Source: Glandiceps talaboti (lineage: Eukaryota; Hemichordata; Enteropneusta; Spengelidae). Taken from it: 64,000 nt of DNA. Below are positions 25,609-37,762 of the stretch, in pieces (positions within the stretch are counted from its first letter, which is position 1; every line of letters begins with the position of its first letter). The stretch is taken from contig NC_135569.1 in assembly GCF_964340395.1 (NCBI RefSeq), positions 14,064,519 through 14,128,518 of the forward strand. Direction: 5' to 3'. Under the pieces are notes generated by a model. That model saw nothing but the letters and a program-made list of their open reading frames with translations. It was not told the origin of the DNA and ran no database searches. The position numbers and the translations under genes were made by a program.

Positions 25609-26694
25609 GTAAGTTTCTCTGTTTTGCAAAATTGGTTGCTTTCTCACTCTGCATTGTTAACAATGTAGGTAGGACTGATATTGTGATTTTTAAAGAGGGA
25701 ATGTGTATTGTAATAATACTATGGTAGTACATGCCATGTCTTATTGTGTATGCTGTGTGCCTACAGAGATCCAAGTTTACTTTTCTAAATTGTTGCTCCT
25801 AGCCACATTTTTTCATCCGGCGAAAAAAAGCTTACAGATTTTTTAGTAGCTTGGCAAAATTGCAATGGAATGTACCCAACCAATTCTTGCTCAAATAGTG
25901 GTTGGTCATTGCTAAGTAATATTTACCTGGTTACAAGTATCACATATTTTATACCTTACTACTCTTGTGTATAAACTCAGTAAATTTTGTGTTTCTAACA
26001 GTTAAAAACAAAGACATCGTTAACTGATTTTAGAGTTTGAAAACACGTTTATGTAATCTTTGGAATTCAGTTTGAAATTGTATCAACTGAATTTTTGGGA
26101 GAATTTTTGGAAACCATCCAAGTTCAGTTACAGGTAATGAGTTGTTGGTACTTGAATGGAAACACCAACACCAACCTGCTAAAATTATGAAGTACTTTCT
26201 ACAGGCAGTAATATCTGACTCATGCCACTATTTTGTGTAAAAAATTGTGTCCTGACCGTTTTTTTTGCGTGAGAAAAACTACATATATCCTTGAATTTCG
26301 ACATGCTGTAATGTTGTGAAAACTGGTACAAATTTTTTGAAAAAAATTGCTGCTAAAACAAACCAAAGTTTCACCCAAATTAAAATGAGAATTCTGTCAT
26401 ATCAAGTTGTGTATTTATTATGGATGTAGCAGTTTACAGAATATGCTACGATATTGGGAACTGTTGATTTTTTTTTTAGAGTCATGTATGTGCAACTTTT
26501 AAAAACTTGGAACTTTGACAATTTTTGGTCATGGTACAATAGAAGAGGCTACCAGCTGGTTTAAACAAAGATAACCCTTTTGTCAGATTACTTGTAATCC
26601 TACAAGGTTGTATTTGACACAATTTTACAACTGTTCAGTTCATTGTTTGGACTGTGTATGTTCTCTAGATTGTACATCATTTTACAGATAGTAA

Positions 26695-26875
26695 GTGCAT
26701 ATGTCGAGCCCAGAGTCTTGGCTATATGGTTTAACAATGTCATTTCCTGAGCAGGTTTTTACCAAACTCTACATAACTCAAAGACTTGGCTATCTGACTT
26801 GATATGCTGGCTTGACCGAACCTGTTCTGACAAATAACATTTTTAAGTCAGATAGGCCTCTAGGCTACTGTGTGC
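26695..26875 (-). repeat. inverted dispersed copies of the 22-kb repeat unit
   Basis: On the reverse strand, 26,816-26,779 reads as GTCAAGCCAGCATATCAAGT then CAGATAGCCAAGTC, almost exactly one 47-bp compound unit of the array at 22.1 kb. Further fragments flank it (AGTCTTGGCTATATGG at about 26,711 and AAGTCAGATAGGCCTCTAGG at about 26,846). Confidence 0.8.
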
Positions 26876-28159
26876 CTAGCCATGCTAATTTCTCTATTGT
26901 TGTTATGTGTGGTCAACACTCCTTACGAAAAAAACTACAAAGTCAAGTATTTCAGAAGCTTCACACATATATATTTGTACGAGACAATATTTTACTTAAA
27001 TTTTGGTAAAATTACACTTTTAAAAATGATATAGTATAAAAATTTGAGCTGGTCCATGGCTTCAAAATAAACGGCATTTGACGAAAATAATGTGGAGAAT
27101 TTTTCCATTTTTTTCTGAAATTTTGTTCCATTGAGTCATTATACAGTGTAAAAATTACAATGTGTCAACAACTTGTATTTAATTGTAGTTAAAATGTCTG
27201 TGAACGATTTAAGTTGGTCGCGATCTTTTCCCAGATTATGTGTACTAAAGGAATGTTTTAATTACAAAATGTGTTATTTGCATAGCAACACGTGTATAAT
27301 TGCAAAATATTTGAATCACGGTGAAATATGTGTTTAAAGAGATTTCTGTTCTTTTCTCTAAGACTTCAGTGTTCCGTTCATTATTTCGGAAGTTATTCAG
27401 GGTTACTTAAATTCATTATAGCGTTGTGATGAGGGAAATATTAGGGATATTAAATGAGGTGTGAATAGGGAACAAGATTTTGGTCGCTTTGAATTAATAT
27501 TGTCCTTGGACGTCCACTGTATTGCAAATAGTTATTGTCCCACAAACATTGTTGTCCATGGCATCTAAGGAATGCATACAGTAGCGTCAGGTGGTAGCTA
27601 TGGTAACCAACATTAAAGGTAGTGCAGTGAATTTTGTCATGGCGATTCATGAAAAGGAGGGCTTTTATATTTTAATTTGGGGAGACTAAAGATATGAAGA
27701 AGTCAGCAGTTCCTGACCGTAGTCGACAAATAAAGATATTTGACGTTCCCTCTACATGAAATATGAGCAGAGCATGGTGTTTGATTGGTTGAGACAAGCA
27801 GTGATGTATACTGACAAATTTCTTTTGGCACTGGTTCAGGTTTTTATAGCGTCTGTGTGCACAGTGCCTAGTTAAAGGGATGAAGTACAAATATTATGGC
27901 GCCGTGTGATTGGTTGAAAGACATGTATGTAACAATGCAATTTACACAGTAATTTATTGTTGCTAGTTCAGATAGATCTGGCCTTTATTGCACCTATCAT
28001 TTTGGATACGTGCCTTTGCCGGTTACTCACTGCTCCAAAGTCATATAGCTGCTGGATTGTATTCTTTGGGGTTTTTATCGGCATTCTTGTTTCTTTGGTG
28101 GTGTGGAATTATACGTTGCTTGTGTGTGAAAATCTGCTAAGTGTGAGGAGTTTGTCAAA

Positions 28160-28177
28160 ATGACTACGGTAGACCAG
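28160..28177 (+). CDS. weak candidate alternative first exon (MTTVDQ)
   Basis: ATG at 28,160 gives MTTVDQ directly followed by a strong donor CAG|GTAAGA in phase 0. It is very short and could easily be chance. Confidence 0.15.
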
Positions 28178-28344
28178 GTAAGATTTTTTTTATCAGTTCA
28201 AGTTGCATAGTTTCCCACAACTTCTGTCAAAGATTGTCTACTCATAAGAAAACCAGTAGAGTTTACATAGTGAAGGAAATGCCTGTATTGAGTAGAACCA
28301 CTTGACAAGCTTGCTGCACAGATGTAGCTGTCACTATTTTGGGA

Positions 28345-28374
28345 ATGTGTGTGTGTGGGGGGGGGGGGGGGGGG
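28345..28374. repeat. (GT)n run followed by G18
   Basis: TGTGTGTGTG is followed by 18 consecutive G. A similar pure G22 tract lies at 31,511-31,532. Both could form G-quadruplexes and both are prone to sequencing error. Confidence 0.95.
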
Positions 28375-31300
28375 TGACCCTCACATTATAGCTAACCTTC
28401 ATGCAAAAGAAACTCTTATTGAAAATTGACAAACTGGCCAATAAAAGTAAATTGGTCTAGAGACTAATCATTGGGTTTGAATCTGAAGATCTCTTTACCC
28501 GGAGATGGTCAGACATCACGTTGGTATCCAGACTAGCTTTTTATGATTTTTAACTCGATACGAAAACAGATATGTTAGGAATGAAGTAAGAAGAAGTCTT
28601 TATCAAGACAGTAAAGGTGACAGCATTTCATTCAAAATTCTGTGATTATATTTGTCATATTTTGTGGGTTTTTTAAATCTATTTTAATAGTAGGATGGGT
28701 TGACTTGCTTTGACAGTTGTGATTGAGAATATGAATGCATAGAGAACGTAAAGGAGGGCTGCAGGATTAAATTTGGTTGCTACAAACAAAGTCAGATCTC
28801 ACTGATATGTTGCCTAGATGATTAATTGAAATACGGCTACCGAAGAGTTTCGACTCCCGAAGGGTTTTGACTTGTCCCTAAGGCACGTTACTTGGCTCAT
28901 CAAACTAGCTACTTAGTCTATATCTGCGTATGCATCGTGTCAACTTTTGAAAAGAATAATTTAGACGTCTTAAAATGTGAAGTCGAGTGTGTCGTCTTTA
29001 TTTGGAATCAAAATGGTTGTACTTTGCACTTTTTGTACTTGTATCTGTCTTTGAACTTTAGTCAGTTTAAGGACAATGTCAGTGTTGCCAACAAATAGTA
29101 GATTACATGTATCTCAGCTTTCAACTGCTGAGTTGTTTGCTGTTTGTCTTTTAATCGCTTCATGTTCATTTAGGAAACAAATTGTGTGTTGTGTAACTTG
29201 CGTGCAGTTTGGCATGCTGGTTAAATATCTTGGTGTTTCTCTAGCTTTTTTGGTCAGTACTGTGATCGTGTGAGTTGTGATCAGTTTGACATGATGGTAG
29301 CCTAGAGACGTGTCTTAGGCATGATCTACTGACTTAGCACTATTGTCCTGTCAGATAGCTGAGTCTTTGGGTCAGCATACAAGCCAATTTTAGCTATGCT
29401 TTTATTAGCATTTGGTCACCACTGTGATTGTGGAAGTTTTGGCACTTTGGTCAACTTTACCCAAGCTTCTCATGCCAGATTTGCTTTCCAAAGTTGTTTT
29501 ATATATATGCAAGAAACCATTTTGCTACACTTTCCTTTTCTTTGGTTTTACACCGGTTGTTAAATTTTGAAGAAAATTTTTTTTAGTGTTAGTGCAAAAA
29601 TTTGACCATATGTTGGAGTACACTTTCTAAATGTATGCAAAACACATTTTCTGGTTCCCAGACATACACGGTTGCCTTCTTGAAATGTTATGAAATACCG
29701 TTGAAATCTGCAAGGTTACTTGGAACGTAAAACCGCAAGGAAGAACACAATACACGGTTCATTAGTTGTGACTGGGAAGTTGAGACATGTTTAAGTTTTC
29801 AGTTCGGTGCCACCAAACCTCTAAATATGTCAGGTGGTTGACCATGCTGGGTCAGAGTAGGTTGGATCAATTACTGAGTTGATAGATGATGCCATTCATG
29901 GTTCAAAATTTGCTTGTCCAAAAAAAAATGTCAGAGCTTCCATTCAGAAAAAAACTGGATCCTGTCCAATTATGCTATATGTATGTGTAGTAGTTGTTCT
30001 AGAAAACAGAAGTAGTGTTAGATAATATGATCACGATCGTTCCCAGATTTTATGTATGCATGTAATGCCCTTCTAGTAGCTAAACAAGTTAAATATGGGT
30101 GATGTTGTGTTGTTTCAATTTGACTGTTATTCACCTCAGCCAATATACAACTGCAAGTTTTTACTGAAACACCGGGAAACTGTTTCAATGTGTAAAATGC
30201 CCTCCCAATGAAAACAGTGGAATTAGTTTTGTTGTGTGTTGTTTTATATGTGATCCATTCACTTCAGTAGAGCTTCAAAATTTTACTTGAGCACAAGAAA
30301 ATTCATTCAATATAACCGTCTTATAATGAGTTTGAGAACATGTTTTTGACTGTAACATCGACCAAGAGAGGTATCTGCAGGTCCTACAAATACTTCTCAT
30401 TAGTAGATTTATTTCTGACTTAGACTTAGATACCCTAGAAAGTAAACCAAGTAGGAAGAACACTGTGTAAGACTTGACTTCAAGTGAAAGTCATGTAGAT
30501 TTTCCTTGTGAAGTGGAGTGAAGTAGAGAGAACTGAATTCTATCTGGCCTCTTATCCGTGAATAGGGTTGACCCAATATCAACTACATGTAGACATCAAC
30601 TGTACTGCAGTGTGTCTGTGACGAACCAACACTCTTTGCTGTTTGCATGTCAGTGTCAAAAACCCAAATACAGTGACTAGGAGAAACAGAACACTGAATA
30701 TATTTGCGAAGTAACTTCTAACAGTCGGGACAGTAACTGAAAGAAATGGGATGCTAAGTATATTTGCAGAGTCAAACACTTGGACTTTAGTTAACCATTG
30801 TCCCGGTAATTGGTTTGATCAACAGGTGGCCAATGTCAGTCACTTTCCCAGCAGTGTACTAACAGACCTATTTCACACATTAAAATAAAAGAATTGCTTA
30901 CTTTTCTATTTCTAAGGTCAAAGAGGTCTTTATCAAGTTGCTAACTACCCCATATTACTTTTAGAATCACCCTGTGAGATACATTGTATAGACACCGAAT
31001 CGTTTTGTCGGACTTTTACGCTTCAGTTTTTATTACCCTACCAAAAAAAAAAAATATGTATGTGCTAGTGTGTAAAATCTATTAAGTTTGTTTAACACTA
31101 TTGTGTGGTTTATGGGACTTCAAATTAAGTTGCTTAGAAAAGTCATTTCGAGTGAAAAGGAAAACAAACTGCATCATCAATCATTTGCCTCCTTTGTTGC
31201 CATAGAAATAAGTTACCATGGTAGATGTAAACTCAATGTATAAGTGGTCATTATAGAAACAAGGTCTCCGGCCAATAGTATGATAACTTACATATTTGAA

Positions 31301-31510
31301 TATATTATGAAGTTGATAGTGATAACATAAGGTGAAGACAAGTGATGTGTTTGATGCTTACAGACAGTAAGTGGGGTTGGTGACCGGTAGAGGTGGAAGA
31401 ATGCTTGGTGTAGTCAAAATGAGAAAATACAAATCTGGGTTTTTGTTGTCAGGTTAAAAGATGTGAAATGTTGATGATTTGTCATGTTGAGGTAATGTAT
31501 CATTCCAAAT

Positions 31511-31532
31511 GGGGGGGGGGGGGGGGGGGGGG
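31511..31532. repeat. G22 homopolymer
   Basis: An uninterrupted run of 22 G in intron 2. The length is probably uncertain in the assembly. Confidence 0.95.
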
Positions 31533-32439
31533 ACACCCAAGCACCTTTAGTACATGCATTCAAGTATTTTTCTGCTACCCATGCTAGATGACCTGTGACA
31601 TTTCTGCCATTACAACTTAGTGCCAATAAATAGTAAATAAAACTTACTGAAATTCTGTATTTTGCTGGAAGTAAAGTTGTTCTTTAAAAAGTTATGCTCT
31701 TCTTTGCTTACCCATTTAATGCAAACAATCTCCCATTATTGATAAATATTAAAAACCCTTCAAAATTTAAAAATCTTCAATGTTAAAAAATTGTGCATCT
31801 AGCCATGAACATACCACTAAATGAAAGTACTAAAGTAAAACTAATTAGATGAATTGAAAGCATGTAAACAAATTAAATTAATCAATCAAAATTCTGAAAT
31901 TTAATCAATTGCAGAAACTGATCAGATTTAAATGAGCTTCCAGCAATAAATATTTTAATTAAATAATGTGTATGAAAACTTGTTTTGTCTGTGTACAGTT
32001 ATGTTTTGTATAAACTTTTATGAAGCGAGCCTGAGGAGGGAACCTTTTTTTTAATTAAAAAGGAGAAGAATGTTTATTTATCTGATTAAAATCACTTTAA
32101 TCAGAAATCAATAGAAGCATTTATATCAGTTTACAAATTAAGAAATCAGATATGGTTCATTGCACAGAAATTTAATTACGTGTTTGTGAATTTTGTAAAA
32201 AATTACCTTGCAATGTCAGTTAATGTGATAATAGTTTTCAGTTATACTGTTATTAATTTACTTACAGCAATTAAGTTGTTTTGTATATATACTGAAAAAA
32301 ACTGTTCTCCAAAAAGTACTTGAACACAAGTTGTCAATTATTGTTGAAGCTTGAGTTGTTGAGTAGCAAATATTGTGAAAATATAATAGCATATTAGACA
32401 CTCAAGTGTTAATTCTAGAATAAATTTGGGGTTGGATAT

Positions 32440-32730
32440 TAAATTCCAATATTGTGAACACCAAAAACTACATATATTTTCTGATATTTAGCACAGATAC
32501 TATTATCTAAAGATGATGAATATTCTGGTTTCTATGGTAACAAGAGGCAGAATTGCTAGTCGTTGATTTTGCAAAAATATCCAGAGGTGAAATATGATGA
32601 AATTATCGGGTATCTTTCAGTTTGTATTAAAAAGTTATATGTATATATTAATATTGAATGCAAATATCTTTGGGAAGATAACGAATATTCAGGTTGCCAT
32701 GGTAATGGGAGGTAGAATTTGTAGTCTTCC
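32440..32730. repeat. two copies of a roughly 165-bp segment, each with an X-box-like motif
   Basis: Copies near 32,500-32,565 and 32,665-32,730 share, in order, an AGAT(A)-GAATATTC segment, GGTTTCTATGGTAAC or GGTTGCCATGGTAAT, and GAGG(C/T)AGAATT. The first copy contains GTTTCTATGGTAAC (32,528-32,541), which fits the full RYYNYY-AT-RRNRAC X-box consensus. The second contains GTTGCCATGGTAAT (32,693-32,706), one base off. They lie 560-740 bp upstream of the candidate exon at 33,269. Confidence 0.6.
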
Positions 32731-33268
32731 TCATTTGGTGGTTCAGTGACAGATGTACGTGAGTAATGTCTGTCTGACTGGTTTGTAGACATATAGCAAA
32801 TAATGGTATACACTGGCTTGATTATGTTTGATATGTTTTATATGAAGTTTATAGAAATCACAGTTTGTATATGTAAGATAGAAAAGTGATGAAGTTCAAA
32901 ATCAGCTAAATGATCGTTAAACTTATACAATAAAAGTGATTGATTTGGGGCAATTTACTACTGATAAATTGTCGGTTTTAAAAATCAGCTGATTTGAAAG
33001 ATTTGAATGGATTAGTATATTATAAAATCTGTTGTGCCACGTTGACCTGTGGTGTGTGTATATTCAGTGCAGATAATCACACTACGTAACCACTGCTGTT
33101 ACACTCTTTATTTTACTGTCGTCGATAAATGGTCGATGTTCAGTCCACGTTGTGTTCTGTTTCAAATTGACCATTTACCTCAAAATCTGGACTGAGTTTA
33201 GACTATTTGTGTAATTTGGTGCCATAGAGGGTGTCGATTGACAGACTCGTTAGTTTGTAAGGTATTGT

Positions 33269-33442
33269 ATGTTAGCGTATCTGACCATTCTAAGCTGGAT
33301 GAACGGTGCTGTGTTTACCGATATGGATCACGAATCAGAAACGTTCACAAACTATAGTACGGAGTATTATGAATATACGACTAATTCGTATGCTGAATCG
33401 CTACAAGAAGACTTGGACGGTGTCAGCGAGTTAGACTCTGGG
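33269..33442 (+). CDS. candidate alternative first exon (acidic peptide)
   Basis: ATG at 33,269 opens 58 codons up to a donor GGG|GTAACG in phase 0; read-through would meet TAA three codons later. The second half is acidic and Tyr/Ser/Thr-rich (MDHESETFTNYSTEYYEYTT...LQEDLDGVSELDSG). It is denser in CG dinucleotides and more codon-like than the surrounding DNA. An internal ATG at 33,323 may be the better start. Two X-box-like motifs lie upstream. No homologous family is recognised. It could feed the exon at 43,272 or rootletin exon 3, or be chance. Confidence 0.35.
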
Positions 33443-34629
33443 GTAACGTAACGTTAATTTGTTATTACGTTGGCTTTTCATACAGTAGCCATTATTTGGG
33501 TTATTTATAGATTGTGCCAACACAAAGCATGCAACACCATCTGTGCAACCGCATACATTATAGAACAATATATTAGTATGCGCTGGCAGAAACTCACTTT
33601 AGCTAAAAATTAACAAAATTTATATGTTATAAAAATGGTAACTTTTCAGAAAAGTCATAAAAAATTTGTAGTAATTTTTATTCTATGTGTGCAGGTCTAC
33701 AAATTTTGAATGTTGTGTTGAATATATTTGTACAATGAATACACTGAAGCTCTCTATACAATCCAGTTCCACATCATCAAATGATGTTACAGGTAAAACT
33801 GTCGCATTGCATTCTGGGAAGCCAGTCTTTCAAGCGGCGACAACAATGAGCCGTATGATACCTTTGTAATGAGATCTGTCACTGCAATCAATGTCAAATT
33901 TATCAATATCACTTTCGCTCTGTCAGTCTATATTTCAAATTTTTATTCCCCGGTGATAATTATTAAAATTGACTTCCTGGTCATACATGTATATTTGAAA
34001 AATTATGTCTGTATATCTGAATTTTAGGAAAGGAAATGAAATTTTTAAAAAAATTTCAAATATTATTTTGAAATTTATTTGAAATTTTATATATTGATAT
34101 ACAGATACATACATAATGTTGGTATATATGTTTACATTAGATAATTTGTTTAGATTGCTTAATTATTCATTTTCAGATAAAAAAAAATAATAAAAAAATT
34201 AAAATGATTAATATTTTAGGTTTATGCAAATAAATGATATTGAGATAATATGGATTAATATCACTTTCATCAAGATTATTCTGTCAACATCATAATTTAT
34301 TTTTCTGATTAAAAACACATAATTTTAAAAACTGATTAGTATTGTCATTACATACATGTAATATTATGGTGTGGGTAGAAGTGATGTTGATTTCAAATTT
34401 ATCGTTTTCATAGTTTGTTTAAATATCATTATGTATTCATTTTTGGATAATAATGTGAATAGTGAGGGTCGTGTTTATTTGACTGGAGGGGATAAGATGA
34501 GTTGTGAAAACCAGCAATGTAGTTACAGTAAACTATGTGATTTAGCACAATGGATGTACAGTATATATGTCATTACAGTAATTGGTCCCTTGATATTGCT
34601 TTTCTACTCATGTGAATCCAGACAGAAAA

Positions 34630-35250
34630 ACAGGCACCTGTATTATGGTGTAGATGCAGGCAGTCCCAAGCTGTTGATCTTCAAGTGCATTACTGAATTT
34701 GTTAGGTTTAGGTGATGACAATTTGTAATGGTTTCAAGATGTAGCATAGTGTGTGTAATATGATGTAGACACAGGCAGTATCAAACTACCGATCTTCAAG
34801 TGCATTACTGAATCTGTTCGGTTTAGGTAATGACATTTGTAGAGGTTGATGTAAAATGTGGTGTAAATAATGTATGCAACTCTCAATCTTCAACTTCAAG
34901 TGTACATTGAATTTGTTCGCTTAGGTGATGAGTTTGTAATGGTTGACGTAGAGTGTGTATATGTATTATGGAAAAAACACAATCAGTACAAAATTCTCAG
35001 TTGTCAGGTGAATATTGAATCTGTTAGGTTTACATGTAGGTGATGAAATTTGTTGTGGTTGATGCAGTTTCTCTTATTGTGTGGATGCAGTCCAAAACAC
35101 TTCATCATCAAGTGTACACTGAATCTGTTAAGTTTAGGTGATGGCAGGTCATTATGGTTGATGTACATGTATTATGGTGTATAACACAGTATGCAATTCT
35201 CAATCTACAAGTACACACTGAATCTCCGTGGCGATGACAGTATGCAGTAG
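34630..35250. repeat. degenerate tandem repeats of about 115 bp, 5-6 copies
   Basis: Each unit contains, in order, TATTATGGTGTAGA-, a (CC)AA(G)CT-ATCTTCAAGTG segment, ATTACTGAATCTGTTAGGTT, TAGGTGATGAC, and ATTTGTAATGGTTGATGTAG. Units become more diverged to the right. The 5' end overlaps a chance open frame. Confidence 0.85.
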
Positions 35251-35329
35251 TAGATTTAAAATCATGAGTAGTATCGATGTACTAAATTTTCAATTGGAAA
35301 ATACATACATCAACAAAAAAATAGTTTAT

Positions 35330-35810
35330 ATTTTAATGAAATGTAAATATTTGTAAAAAAAAAAAAAAATATGGTGTAATAGATTCACATGTTTATTTAC
35401 ATATTTATAATTTCAGTAAAATATTAAATGATATTTTGTTGATTTCATAAAAAAAAATGATGAAATTGGATACATTTGGTGAATGTTAGATTTTTTTCCA
35501 TCAGTTAGCGGGTGTTAACAGCAGTTACAAATGTACATATGGCATTGAACAAAAAAAAGGTTAAAGATACGTGTACAGTTATATTATGAAAATATGAAAT
35601 AATATTTTGTTAATGATTTCATAATTTTCAAATATGAATTTTGATACACATGTATAAGGTATTTGCAAAAAAGTTGATAAAATATACACATGTAAACATT
35701 AATTATTAAAATATGAAATATTTTGTTACATTTCATGAAATGGGAGTACATATTTTGTGAATTTTTAGCGTTTATTTGTTTCAATGTTGGTTAACAGATG
35801 TTCACTGCAG
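35330..35810. repeat. AT-rich degenerate direct repeats
   Basis: About three related blocks contain AAATATGAAAT-ATTTTGTT, a (G)ATTTCAT(A/G)A segment, and a GTTAACAG(C/A) end, at about 35,400-35,530, 35,585-35,650 and 35,705-35,805. Confidence 0.55.
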
Positions 35811-37008
35811 TTCTCTCTTAGTCATGATAAAGATTATTTGATGCCATAGGAAAGTATAGATTTTTGCCCCAAGGCAGATTTAATACTTTGAATATCACTC
35901 ATTCTCATTTTTGTTATCATCTGTTAATTTCTGCTTTATTATTCTGTTTATTTAAGATACTACCACCAGTAAAATCTAAATAAATTCTAAAAAAAAAAAT
36001 TATGTCATCATACTTTCTATAATTTTGATAACGTTAGTAATCTGCTTCTGAAAATATAATTTTTAGCATGAATATTTAGATATGCAAATTTATGCACTTT
36101 TTCATTTCACTTTTACTACAAATTATTTTCAATGAAATTTAGTATTCTAACAGTAGAATTTGAGAACGTGTTTCGTTTTGACCCGTTGGTTATATAAATA
36201 TATATGTATCTATTACTGTATCAGTGCATAGTTATTGATTTACGGTGTTTAATTGCTAACAACAAGAATTCCCACAAAAAATGTGTTCTTTAGTTTCTGA
36301 TATAATGTAGAAAGGTTTCGTAAAATCATAAATTTTCAAACCATGTAGAGGCCATCTTGTCCTTTACTAACCCTGAGTGAACAATACACTATTGTGTAAT
36401 GGTGTCAACATCATTGATTCGTAGGCTACGTGTCCCTATAGTACCATATCGATTTCGTGCCTAATGAATTCTTTTCAAAAATTTGAGTTAAATGCAATCC
36501 AATTTTGGAACGTAATCGACTGCCTTTTGATGTTGTGACTGCAAATGGGTTTTAACTTTGATAAAAGAAAGAAATTTGTGAAATAAAATGAATTAAAGTG
36601 GCCAATATGATGTGCGCTCTGAGTGAGACAAGTTAATGGGGTCATTTCAATGTTGTCTTTTTAACTTTTATTTCTGCGTTTTAGTCAATAAATACTTGTA
36701 AAACCATCTATCTAAAATGGCATAAAAAATGCAGTAATTGTTACTGTTTTCAAAAAAAAATTTGATGAATTAGTAAAATACTGTGTAGTACATTTGTATA
36801 TAGTTTGCAGTGATGCTCCTCTGTCCCTTATGCTTTCATGGAATCCTCACAAATTTTATTTTCATTAAAACTTTCCGTGCATTTTGAGAAACAAATGAAG
36901 AGCTAAGCAAAACGATCAAGTTCTATTTAGTAAAAAAGTATATTGCTACAAAATTTGAAACTTTAAAGTACATTTTGTAGCTTTAGTCGTCAAATTACAG
37001 ACAAAATG

Positions 37009-37020
37009 GCCGCCATCTTG
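37009..37020 (-). promoter_or_regulatory. YY1-consensus site upstream of candidate exon 37,703
   Basis: GCCGCCATCTTG is a perfect match to the YY1 motif (reverse strand CAAGATGGCGGC), which is usually found close to transcription starts. It lies 0.7 kb upstream of the candidate start codon at 37,703. Function is inferred. Confidence 0.45.
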
Positions 37021-37702
37021 TCGTACATGAAAGCCCTTGGGATAAGATTTATACAAATTCGCCATCTGTAGTTAATAAATGTAGAGCTTAAAAAGTTAGT
37101 TGGCAAAATCCCTCCCGAGAGGCACAAGTCAATTCTAAAAGAAAGTTAGATTGTCAGCGAAGCAGAAACTCACTATGATAAGCAAGTCTTTGAAGCAATA
37201 TGTACGTACTTTTAGCATTTTCTTTTATAATGCAGAGTGACCTAAGGGTTAACTCATTGCATAGTTGTCCAACAAAAGCAAATTGAGCCCTGATTTGTTT
37301 TGTTGGTCAAGCAAGTATACAAAACACAGAGAATTGGAAAACTGATAGTCTTTCCTTGCAAACCATTGGGGATATTTACCTTGAAAACAATACCATACAT
37401 ACAACAGACAGATCAACACACAAAAAAATTCTAAAAAATCCGTCCTTTGTGCAGTTCGTGTTGTGATATTAAGTTTCTCTAAACTGCTAAGGTATTTCTC
37501 ATTTGGTTGCCGTGAACTGAAAGCCGTGTTTGATTAGATGAAAAAATAATTGAGTCGTGTTCTGGCATAAGATTTTTTAGCCCCGAACACGGTTGTGTAC
37601 CGATTTCCTGATATTTAGTTTGTGGAAGTAGAGGATGTAACATTGCGAGTCTACTTGTCGGTGGTTACAAGTGTAGTTCACTTCAAGGGAGGTTTGTCCA
37701 CT

Positions 37703-37762
37703 ATGGCTGAGACTCTGGGTCCTGGTTTGCGGCTAAGTCTGATGTTACAGAAGCTAGCCAAG
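37703..37762 (+). CDS. candidate first coding exon of a nested or alternative transcript (20 codons)
   Basis: ATG at 37,703 opens MAETLGPGLRLSLMLQKLAK, ending at donor AAG|GTACTG in phase 0. The segment is richer in G+C than its surroundings and has no internal stop; an in-frame stop lies upstream at 37,616. The phase matches the acceptor at 43,272, giving a 471-residue protein, and also the acceptor of rootletin exon 3. The peptide is amphipathic, without a clear signal sequence. A YY1 site lies upstream. This is the best of the alternative-start candidates in intron 2, but no family is recognised. Confidence 0.45.

Larger units (their letters stand above)
25609..33268 (+). other. CROCC: rootletin intron 2, middle part
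   Basis: Mostly AT-rich non-coding DNA. It includes an inverted single copy of the 22-kb repeat family (about 26,765-26,815), homopolymer G runs at 28,357-28,374 and 31,511-31,532, and a duplicated block at 32,440-32,730. An X-box-like GTAGCTATGGTAAC lies at 27,594-27,607. Confidence 0.55.
33443..37702 (+). other. CROCC: rootletin intron 2, very AT-rich part
   Basis: Among the most AT-rich DNA in the window. It holds the 34.6-kb tandem block and a second block of AT-rich repeats at about 35,330-35,810. The open frame at 34,371-34,715 overlaps the tandem block and is not considered coding. From about 36,990 GC rises slightly toward the candidate promoter at 37.0-37.7 kb. Confidence 0.5.

Noticed and set aside
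34371-34715. 114-codon plus-strand frame with a hydrophobic stretch
   Set aside because: It begins with GTG, runs into the 115-bp tandem repeats, and frames of this length are expected a few times by chance in 64 kb of AT-rich DNA.
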